Shown: piece by piece, positions 52,344-59,388 of the stretch | How the letters are laid out: each line of letters begins with the position of its first letter | Numbering within the stretch: position 1 is the stretch's first letter | Assembly: GCA_902809935.1 (NCBI GenBank) | Contig: LR778134.1 | Span: forward strand, 248,001-312,000 | DNA length: 64,000 nucleotides | Source of the DNA: Ruminococcaceae bacterium BL-4 | Lineage (GTDB): Bacteria; Bacillota; Clostridia; Oscillospirales; Acutalibacteraceae | Direction: 5' to 3' | Position numbers and translations under genes: made by a program | Notes under the pieces: model-generated | The model's database searches: none | What the model was told of the DNA's origin: nothing | Seen by the model: only the letters and a program-made list of their open reading frames with translations

Positions 52344-55262
52344 TTACAGCCCTTCGTTATCGTCATGTGTATCACGATGACGTCCTTCATGTCTGCCGGC
52401 ATGTTTTTTTGTATGAGTATGATGAATGATCAGGCCGGTTCCGATGCTGATCACCAGAATCATAGCAAGAATGTAGGGCCAGAACTCTAGGATGATACCG
52501 GTGAGAGGCGCGCTTGTTTTGGTATTGGAGTAATCCACCTTTGCATTGTTATTATTTAAAGTTCCTGAAACAGATGTGTTAGATACAGTACTGGTATTTT
52601 CTGTTCCTCCGGTATTGGACGTATCGTTTGTTATGGACAAGGTCGTCGTGTATCCGGCATTATCCGTTTCATTGATTGTGTAATTGATACCCATTGGCAG
52701 GTCGTGGAGGGTGACACTTTGACCATGCTTCAGAGACACTGAACCGACCGTATTCCCGAATGTTAAGGTTCCGCCGCCGGAAAGGTCAGTGTTGTTGAGC
52801 TCGTCCCGGTAGGTATATGAGCTGCTGGTAGTTCCAAGGCCGGACAAAAGAGAATCCTGTGAACCACCAAGCGTGACGTTGAAGTTGAATTCCTTTTGCG
52901 GATCAGCCAGATCGCCTGTTACCTGCTTGTAAATCGTCAGCGTAAGGCCTTTTGAATGGTGATAGGTCGTGTTGGAGGAGGTATTCATGCCGTCAGGTTC
53001 CTGAGTCTGTGCAGTATTGAAAATGTCTATGTTAGGCTTGGTTACACGCGCCGTAACCGTAATAGCATACGAGGTGCCAGACGGGATTGACGGCAAGCCG
53101 CTCCATGTCAGATTCTGCCCGCTTACAGTTGTTGGAGTGACTGATGATGAAACATAGGTCAGACCATCCGGCAGTGTATCCGTCACGCTGATCATACCTG
53201 CATCGATATTCATCCAACCTGAATTGTTTTCATTCGTAACCGTCAGCGTATATTTCATCGTGTCGCCGTAGGTGACGGTTACCGGATCCCCGGAGCTGCC
53301 CGAATCCGTATTGCCGGAGCTGATGATCTGACAACCCTTTGCGATGGTTGCAACAGGCACACGACCAAAATCTACATTGTGGGTATAGTAGGTACTGACG
53401 GCGGGTGTATAGGCCATAGTGGTCTTATCCAGCGTCTGCACCACAGCCCAGGTATTATTGCCGCTGTCTGTGATGGTCGCCGCATCCGCATCGTTATCGT
53501 AGTTGCCTTGTGTGCCGGTTGTCGTTGTGACCTCAGTCGGCAGTGTGCTGCTCTTCAGCATGACGGAGCGGGCTTTGCCAGCGCCGATCCTCGCCAGTAC
53601 ACGGTACCGACCGGGAAGGATGCCTTTGAACGTGTAGACACCGCCGGTATTCGTGGTCTCCATCGTGAGAGCCGCACCGGACCAGTCGGCCGCATCCGTC
53701 CATGTCGTGCCATCGCTTCCTAGCTTCTGCATCTTGACGACCGTATCGACTCCCAGCTCGCCCGAGTCGATCTTGCCGTTCTCATTGCGGTCAAACCAGA
53801 CTTTGCCGTCTACTTCGCGGTCGGCGACCGTGAACTGGTTGACGTACGTCTCCGGGTTGCTGACATCGGTATGGTCGTAGGTGACGCGCGTGGTGCCGTC
53901 GTCGTTGAGCATCTTCATGGGGGTGGTAGCGTGGCCCGCAACGCCGAGATAATTCGCGTTGGCGATCCCGTAGTCAACGGTAGAATAAGAGGTCAGGCCG
54001 TCCGGGTTGTAGCTCGCATATCCCTTGTCGTTGTAGGTGACTTTGGCCTGATTCTTAATCGTGCTTCCGGGTGCACCGGTGATCTTGGCCTGGTAGGTGA
54101 CGGTGACCGACTGCCCCTTGCCGGTGGTGTCAGAGGTGCCCATGAACCAGCTGCCCTGAATGGTGCCCCCCGCACCAGCCGTCGCGCCCGCGCCGATGTT
54201 TGCCGTGACGGTGCTGTTGCTGCTGTTGAAGCTAACGTTGTCACTGGCGACGCCGTCGACCTTGCCGCTGCCGGGGACGAACTGCAGGCCGTCCCACAGA
54301 GTGTCCGTCATCACGCAGGGGGCCGCGTCCGTTTCTCCCCAGTTGGTAATCTTCATCGTAACCGTTACGGTGTCGCCAAATTCTCCGTAACCGCCGTCGA
54401 TGCGCTGGCCGGAGGAATTGGTGATGGCTTTTTCAGTAATCAAATTTGAGGGAGTCTGGAACTTGACATCATCCACCAGGTTTCCATGCCACGAATCTCC
54501 ACTTCCTGCGGCAATAGCAACTAATTCGAGTGATGTCGACGTTTGACCCGCGGGTACCGTATATTCGCCGCTATAGACAACCCAGCGGCCATTTGTCTGC
54601 GGCATAACAGTAACGGTAGCGCCGGTGCCCGATATAGCTGTTCCCGTACCGTTGTAGTACGTGGTTGCAGTAGCCTGAATCTGATTCGCTATGGCCGGGT
54701 TAGCTGCGTTCCCGCTCGGTCTTAAAACGAAATTCATCTTATCCGGACCAGCACTAGTGTACGCAGCATGGGCGAATGACCAATAGAGCTTGGTTCCCGG
54801 CACAGTCGATACATCTTGATATAAGCGGGATGCAAAGTCAGTGTTTAATTCAACATACTGGTTTCCCAAACTTGGGGCGGTGCCATCATAAGGATTAACA
54901 CAAAACTGGATCGAATGTGCCGCTGGTTTGGTTCTATCGTCAGAGTTAACCGCAATTGTCTTCCATATCGGGACATTATTATCATCATAGTAAAACCATC
55001 GTGCCGGAGTATTAGTTGCATCATAATACACATAACTCTGTTTCTTTGCATCCTCGACACTGCATGCAGGCTGTTCAAAGTTGCCATACAGACAAATAGG
55101 CTTTAAAACCGTGCTCGCCGGCTTTTGGAACGTATAGGTCGCCGCCTGCACGTTTGTCAGCTGAGAAACGAGGGTACAAATCATCAGAGCAGAAAGCGTG
55201 GTGCAGAACAGCCCACGAACAAATGACTTTTGATTTCGTTTTTTCCAAATTAGATGTTTCAA
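52344..55262 (-). CDS. Large pilus-associated adhesin with SdrD-B, DUF11 and FctA-like domains
   Basis: I chose the TTG at 55262: GGAGAGGGGGAG precedes it and it overlaps the upstream stop as TTGA. An ATG at 55328 lies inside the upstream gene. About 972 residues: signal peptide, a beta-rich ligand-like region (about 40-280), a DUF11-type domain (about 285-440, NSSGQRIDGGYGEFGDTVTV), an SdrD-B domain (about 480-600, VDGKVWFDRNENGKIDSGEL), another DUF11-type domain (about 640-760), an FctA-like domain (about 770-900, LTIYKQVTGDLADPQKEFNF), and sorting signal APLTGI, helix and a His-rich tail. It is the probable tip adhesin of pilus 2. Confidence 0.88.
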   Translation of the reverse strand: MKHLIWKKRNQKSFVRGLFCTTLSALMICTLVSQLTNVQAATYTFQKPASTVLKPICLYGNFEQPACSVEDAKKQSYVYYDATNTPARWFYYDDNNVPIWKTIAVNSDDRTKPAAHSIQFCVNPYDGTAPSLGNQYVELNTDFASRLYQDVSTVPGTKLYWSFAHAAYTSAGPDKMNFVLRPSGNAANPAIANQIQATATTYYNGTGTAISGTGATVTVMPQTNGRWVVYSGEYTVPAGQTSTSLELVAIAAGSGDSWHGNLVDDVKFQTPSNLITEKAITNSSGQRIDGGYGEFGDTVTVTMKITNWGETDAAPCVMTDTLWDGLQFVPGSGKVDGVASDNVSFNSSNSTVTANIGAGATAGAGGTIQGSWFMGTSDTTGKGQSVTVTYQAKITGAPGSTIKNQAKVTYNDKGYASYNPDGLTSYSTVDYGIANANYLGVAGHATTPMKMLNDDGTTRVTYDHTDVSNPETYVNQFTVADREVDGKVWFDRNENGKIDSGELGVDTVVKMQKLGSDGTTWTDAADWSGAALTMETTNTGGVYTFKGILPGRYRVLARIGAGKARSVMLKSSTLPTEVTTTTGTQGNYDNDADAATITDSGNNTWAVVQTLDKTTMAYTPAVSTYYTHNVDFGRVPVATIAKGCQIISSGNTDSGSSGDPVTVTYGDTMKYTLTVTNENNSGWMNIDAGMISVTDTLPDGLTYVSSSVTPTTVSGQNLTWSGLPSIPSGTSYAITVTARVTKPNIDIFNTAQTQEPDGMNTSSNTTYHHSKGLTLTIYKQVTGDLADPQKEFNFNVTLGGSQDSLLSGLGTTSSSYTYRDELNNTDLSGGGTLTFGNTVGSVSLKHGQSVTLHDLPMGINYTINETDNAGYTTTLSITNDTSNTGGTENTSTVSNTSVSGTLNNNNAKVDYSNTKTSAPLTGIILEFWPYILAMILVISIGTGLIIHHTHTKKHAGRHEGRHRDTHDDNEGL

Positions 55263-55654
55263 TTTGTCTGCTCCCCCTCTCCTACCTGTAATCCTCGACG
55301 ACGATTTCCGCCCACGCGTTTGTCGCACCGGTATGCCATTGTGACCGCGTAGCAGGGATCAGAATGCATATGCTCCTCTTTGCCGCAGATGAGCGTGTAG
55401 CAACTCGCGTTATGCACATGCGCGGGATCGGTGTTCGTACAGGTCAGCATGTAGCAGGCATTCATATGCGTGTGTTCTTCTTTCCCGCAAATCAGCGTCT
55501 TTTGCTCCCCGGAAGATTCCTGCACCCAGACGTCGCCCATTCCGGGATCAATTACCGCACCGGGCATAGCGCAGCAGCAGAAGCCGATCAGAGCAATCTG
55601 CCATCCTTTTTTCATTGCGTATTTGCTGCGCACGCAACCATGCTTTGATTTCAT
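55259..55654 (-). CDS. Small secreted Cys/His-motif protein, coupled to the adhesin gene
   Basis: 131 residues from the ATG at 55654, preceded by GGGAGG. A hydrophobic signal-like segment (KKGWQIALIGFCCCAMPGAV) is followed by two LICGKEEHTH/MH motifs with a CTNTDPAHVHNASCY spacer. Such CG-EEHTH...CY units occur at the N-termini of large Firmicute surface proteins, so this could be a detached head of the adhesin. Its stop TGA overlaps the adhesin's TTG start. The last 25 residues (KRVGGNRRRGLQVGEGEQ) look less protein-like, so a frameshift is possible. Confidence 0.6.
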   Translation of the reverse strand: MKSKHGCVRSKYAMKKGWQIALIGFCCCAMPGAVIDPGMGDVWVQESSGEQKTLICGKEEHTHMNACYMLTCTNTDPAHVHNASCYTLICGKEEHMHSDPCYAVTMAYRCDKRVGGNRRRGLQVGEGEQTN

Positions 55655-56066
55655 ATGAATTCCTCCCATTGCTCAATGTCAGTTGCCGCCAATAACACAA
55701 AGCAACTTGCCAAAATTTTTTTGTTGCTGTTTCAAAAATCCTGTTCCGTGAATCAAAGGAATGGCCGCGATTTTCCCCCAAAGCGAAGTGTTCGCCTGTT
55801 CCAGGACTCAGCGAAAGAACAGCGCTTGTTTTAGTCGGTTTCGTCAGCTCCGGATTTTGCTTCTTCTGTCCATTAACCAAAACCTCGCCATCCTTCAGCG
55901 TCGGCTCCATGGAACCATGTACTACCGTGATTCCGAACACGAAATGTGACAGGATAAATATCCTCATCAGAAGCGCCGTTATGGAAGCCAGTAAAAGAAT
56001 TTGGCTAGCCCGATTTCGTTTTTCTTCCCGAATCAGCTGGTTGAGTGTCCTCTGCGCTTCTGTCAC
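55548..56066 (-). pseudogene. Internally deleted signal peptidase I
   Basis: The frame has a cytoplasmic N-terminus, one helix, the Ser box VVHGSMEPTLKDGEVL and the late box GENRGHSFDSRN. The roughly 60 residues between them, with the catalytic Lys box (KRVIG-type), are missing: VLVNGQKKQ joins them directly. The C-terminus after CYWRQ runs into the next gene's coding sequence (106-bp overlap with the start at 55654). I read it as a decayed first gene of pilus operon 2. Confidence 0.72.
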
Positions 56067-56196
56067 AGCTTGTCATTCTCTTGGTTTTTGGGAAACCGCG
56101 CTTTCAAATGCTCAAGGAATTTCTTCACCGCCAGTTAACCGCTTTGGCGTTTCATTCCTACCTCGCTACAAACTCAACAAATTTCCAAAATAGTTC

Positions 56197-56385
56197 TTAT
56201 TGGAAGCGGTAGAGATGAGAAACAAGGTTATCAAGATAAAATTGAAATAGCTTGCTTGTTTTAAATTCTGTCAATTCGCCGCCTTCAATCTCATGAAAGG
56301 AGGCAATCTTTTCTTCCTTATTAATCCATATTTGATAAAGCTTACGTTCCGGATCGGTAGGCGGCATGATCATTCCATGCAACAT
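56197..56385 (-). CDS. Small hypothetical protein
   Basis: Up to 62 residues (start uncertain among early Met codons). KLYQIWINKEEKIASFHEIE and GGELTEFKTSKLFQFYLDNL have a convincing protein-like pattern: two beta strands, then an amphipathic helix. No family recognised. It lies just upstream of pilus operon 2 on the same strand, between pseudogenes. Confidence 0.45.
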   Translation of the reverse strand: MLHGMIMPPTDPERKLYQIWINKEEKIASFHEIEGGELTEFKTSKLFQFYLDNLVSHLYRFQ

Positions 56386-56457
56386 TGGCCTCTCTCCATT
56401 CCCTCCCCCCGCCGCGGTTTCACAAATTACGCTCCTGTTACAACGCGGCTGAACGTA

Positions 56458-56720
56458 TTAATTTACATCGTTTTTTAACTTCTTGCCAGGTCTGAATACA
56501 ACCGTTCTAGACGCGGAAACGGACTCTTGTGTACAGGGGAACCAATTCTGGTTTTGTGTTCTTTAACTTCGAAGATTCCGAAGCCGGTTATCTGGATTTA
56601 TTCTCCAAATGCCAGTTTATCCAACATACATAATGAAAAAGCGTTGACCACTTTTCCAGATTTCTTTTTAGTAAGCTCAGTCTTTTGCGCTATAAAATTG
56701 ATTAGGTCTGCTTTATTCAT
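56458..56720 (-). pseudogene. HU-family DNA-binding protein, broken
   Basis: MNKADLINFIAQKTELTKKK, SGKVVNAFSLCMLDKLAFGE, in-frame TAA, then IQITGFGIFEVKEHKTR, then after a frame change ASRTVVFRPGKKLKNDVN and stop. Together this is one HU/HBsu gene (about 90 codons) with a nonsense codon at the usual EKV position and a frameshift near the DNA-binding arm. An intact HU gene is presumably elsewhere. Confidence 0.9.
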
Positions 56721-56757
56721 TTGGCCTTTTCCGTAGTCCTTCATAATTCTCTGATAT

Positions 56758-57474
56758 TTAGTTTTTAGAATCGTTCTTCTGCGCTTTTTCCGAGAATAAT
56801 CCTCTGAATACAACGGCAGCTAAAGCACCGCCAATCAGTGGTGCGACAATAAATACCCATACTTGTGATAAGGCTTCGCCTCCAGCAAAAACCGCTGGTG
56901 CCAAACTGCGGGCCGGGTTAACGGATGTGCCAGTCAACGGTATACCGATCAGATGAACAAAAGTCAGAACCAATCCGATTACAATACCGGCAATAGGAGC
57001 AGTCTTTTCGCTTGACGTTACTCCAAGAATGGTCATGACGAAAACAAACGTCAGAATAATCTCAGTGACCAGAGCGCCACCCACCGAGAGTCCAACCCCA
57101 CTGAGTGCTCCATACCCGTTGGCGCCGGTTCCGGTGAGCTTTTCCGAACTTGATACGATAAAGGACAATAGGCCGCTGCCCGCGAAAGCACCGACGAATT
57201 GGGCTACAATGTAGCCGATGAAATCTTTAAAGCTCATACCGCCGTTAATGAGTATGGCTAGCGACACCGCCGGATTGACATGACAGCCGGAGATATGCCC
57301 AATCGCATATGCGGAAGCGATAATGGAGAAGCCAAACGCCAGAGCGATTGCGACCACACCAAGATAGCCGGAGCCGGTTCCTCCGGTAAAACCGCCGCAC
57401 ACAACTGCTGTGCCGCATCCAAAGAATACAAGAACAAATGTGCCAATGAATTCTGCCAAGTATTTTTTCATCAA
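56758..57474 (-). CDS. aqpZ: Aquaporin (MIP family channel)
   Basis: 238 residues with six helices and both half-helix motifs: NPAVSLA (after SGCHV) and NPARSLAPA. The selectivity filter region has His and Arg next to the motifs in the usual places (GHISGCHVNPAV, TGTSVNPARS), which fits a water-selective AqpZ-type channel more than a glycerol facilitator. The tail is charged. GGGAGGG precedes the ATG. It is the only housekeeping-like gene inside the 16-kb repeat-bounded segment. A glycerol or other small-solute role cannot be excluded. Confidence 0.92.
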   Translation of the reverse strand: MMKKYLAEFIGTFVLVFFGCGTAVVCGGFTGGTGSGYLGVVAIALAFGFSIIASAYAIGHISGCHVNPAVSLAILINGGMSFKDFIGYIVAQFVGAFAGSGLLSFIVSSSEKLTGTGANGYGALSGVGLSVGGALVTEIILTFVFVMTILGVTSSEKTAPIAGIVIGLVLTFVHLIGIPLTGTSVNPARSLAPAVFAGGEALSQVWVFIVAPLIGGALAAVVFRGLFSEKAQKNDSKN

Positions 57475-57578
57475 TATTCCCTCCCGTAAAAATCCAAAAG
57501 ATTAAATGATATTACACATCTAAGCGTATCCATCTTGGGCGCATTGACAGCTTTGAGATGCTTATTTTCGAGTTCTTT

Positions 57579-57755
57579 TCATTTCTGCCGCAAGCTTAAA
57601 AAGCTGTGACAGGTTTCATTAACCCGAATGGAATCACAAGGATATCCCTGCTTCACAATTTCGCGAAGGTTATTACGTTCCCTTTCAGGCTCTCTGCCCA
57701 AACGGACTAATTTTACAGCACATTGAATTAGTGTTTCTCGTTCACTTTGATTCAT
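57579..57755 (-). CDS. Small hypothetical protein
   Basis: I prefer the ATG at 57755, preceded by GAAAGGTCG, which gives 58 residues. A longer frame starts at 57839. MNQSERETLIQCAVKLVRLG, REPERERNNLREIVKQGYPC and DSIRVNETCHSFLSLRQK suggest two short helices. Such tiny Asp-Ser-turn proteins are common and unassigned in Clostridia. It could be the first gene read from the repeat promoter at 58004, which lies about 250 bp upstream. Confidence 0.5.
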   Translation of the reverse strand: MNQSERETLIQCAVKLVRLGREPERERNNLREIVKQGYPCDSIRVNETCHSFLSLRQK

Positions 57756-58003
57756 AATATCGACCTTTCGTCCACAACAAACCATGAAAATACTGGCTTT
57801 ATATATTAATGCGGATGTACATATTCCATACCGTATCAAGGTGGCCTTAATATATTCAGAACATCTCCGTTAGCACCTCCGGTCGAAACAAAGCCGTTAA
57901 AATAGAAATGCTCAAATTCTCTGCCTGTGGATTCTCCTCCTGTATTTCTAAAGAAAAAGATCCAGAAAATATAGGATATTTTTCCCTTTTATTTGACAAA
58001 TTT

Positions 58004-58062
58004 ACTATATCAAGTAATACTGTACATTTTCTGAACATTTTCTGTACATTTTCTAGACATTT
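58004..58062 (-). promoter_or_regulatory. 11-bp direct-repeat promoter downstream of the response-regulator gene
   Basis: The plus strand shows ACATTTTCTGA, ACATTTTCTGT, ACATTTTCTAG and ACATTTC in 11-bp register (58024-58062). Read leftward, 14 bp separate the last unit from the -10 box TATAGT (58009-58004). It would drive transcription toward 57755 and perhaps the aquaporin gene. Confidence 0.65.
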
Positions 58063-58130
58063 CAGAAGAGTGTCCGCTTTACTGTGTACTCTGTTGGCTC
58101 AGCAAAGTTCCCAATAGCCCAAATAAAAAT

Positions 58131-58176
58131 GAGGGCGCTTCCCCGTGCAATTGCACGAAGAAGCGCCCTCATTTTT
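58131..58176. terminator. Terminator of the two-component operon
   Basis: GAGGGCGCTTC pairs perfectly with GAAGCGCCCTC, with inner stem CGTGCAATTGCACG, A tract to the left and T tract to the right. It lies 73 bp past the regulator stop. Confidence 0.9.
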
Positions 58177-58248
58177 CACATTATGAACATACTAAATATT
58201 GTTACTCTTGGATACCACCATTAACAGCATCGTACTTTACCAAAACAA

Positions 58249-59373
58249 TTATAATTTAGACCCCTTATTGAACAACTCCTGCATGTTAGAACTTGGCTCA
58301 ATTCCAAGCTCGTCTTGGTAAAGCACTTTGATTTTTTTATAATGTACAATCAGCGCAGGTTTATCCTTTTTTGCATAAAAGAGCCGCAAAAGCATTTCAT
58401 TCAAATCGTCGTCAAGAGGGAGAATTTGAAGCGAGTCCCGAAGAGTTTGTTCAGCTGCCAAATTGTCTGCCTGCTCCATGTAATAATGGACAAGCGCAAA
58501 TACAAGTCGGCGATATCTGGCTGAGTATTTTTCTGCTTCGCTTTGGGACCAGTAGTACTCATTCTCCCCCAGATAGATCCCCTTAAAAAGGCCGAATGCG
58601 GTTTTATATTTGTCAAGAGACGCTTCCGTAACTTTCATTTCCCCATTTGTAATTGTCATAAATGCGTTTGTATCTATAAATATACCTGGTAGTTCCATCC
58701 TGTATTTTCCGTTTTGAAAAGTAAAAACAAATTTGATATTTTCCTCCAGCAGCTTCTTTTTCACCTTGTAAATCGTTGTATATAGATTGACATTAAGCTG
58801 CTTTTCTCCTTCATATTCCGGCCAAAGAGCCTGCGTTATCTTCCATTTTGGAACGTCACTATTCAGGTTTTGCAGCATAAATGCAAAAAGCTCCTCTGCC
58901 TTGGCAGTGCGCCATTTGAGAGCCTCCGCGCATCCGTCATGGCATACCGATAACCTGCCGAAGCAGCAAATCCGTACTTGAGCCGCTGGCATCCGGCAGG
59001 CATTTGGGAGAGGTTTTATCCTACCCAATCTTGTTATAACCTTCGCGATATCATCCGAAGAAAAGGGTTTGAGAATATAATCGATCGCGTTTACTCTAAA
59101 AGCCTCAAGCGCATATTTGTCATAAGCAGTAACAAAGACGATCTCCATGTCGTCCTCTGCCTCGATGATTTTTCCGGCAAGCTCCAATCCGGAAATCTCA
59201 GGCATTTCAATATCCAGAAAAGCGACGTCGGGTTTTAAGGTTTGGATTTCCGAAAGGGCATCCGACGCGCGTGTAAAAGAACCGACAACGCAGATCTGGC
59301 TGCTTTTTTCCAGCAAAAGGCTAAGAACATCAAGTGCAGGCCTTTCATCATCAACAAGTATTGCCCTGTACAT
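58249..59373 (-). CDS. Response regulator with SARP/BTAD output domain
   Basis: 374 residues. The receiver domain (1-120) has the acidic pair DDE (8-10), phospho-acceptor D54 (FLDIEMPE) and the Lys in DYILKPFSS. A winged-helix domain (about 135-225) shows CFGRLSVCHDG, LKWRTAKAEELFAFMLQN and KWKITQALWPEYEGEKQLNV. The bacterial transcriptional activator domain (about 240-374) is helical, ending with YKKIKVLYQDELGIEPSSNM. This order is that of SARP-type activators, which bind 11-bp-spaced direct repeats near the -10 box. It starts 15 bp after the kinase stop. The only such repeats in the window lie by this gene and the surface-protein genes. Confidence 0.92.
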   Translation of the reverse strand: MYRAILVDDERPALDVLSLLLEKSSQICVVGSFTRASDALSEIQTLKPDVAFLDIEMPEISGLELAGKIIEAEDDMEIVFVTAYDKYALEAFRVNAIDYILKPFSSDDIAKVITRLGRIKPLPNACRMPAAQVRICCFGRLSVCHDGCAEALKWRTAKAEELFAFMLQNLNSDVPKWKITQALWPEYEGEKQLNVNLYTTIYKVKKKLLEENIKFVFTFQNGKYRMELPGIFIDTNAFMTITNGEMKVTEASLDKYKTAFGLFKGIYLGENEYYWSQSEAEKYSARYRRLVFALVHYYMEQADNLAAEQTLRDSLQILPLDDDLNEMLLRLFYAKKDKPALIVHYKKIKVLYQDELGIEPSSNMQELFNKGSKL

Positions 59374-59388
59374 ATTTTCCAGTCCTCC

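Larger units (their letters stand above)
57807..58330. repeat. Long direct repeat, copy B
   Basis: It matches 41801-42290 in the same orientation and covers the promoter repeats, terminator and 3' end of the intact response-regulator gene. A second block (about 58630-58790) matches the rest of the regulator remnant (about 42300-42465). Confidence 0.92.

Noticed and set aside
57992-58020. Plus-strand TTGACA with TAATAC at 16 bp, overlapping the minus-strand repeat promoter (also at about 41987-42015)
   Set aside because: It would make a roughly 150-nt RNA ending at the shared terminator, which is possible. But it coincides with the leftward -10 region and has no independent support, so I did not call a small RNA.
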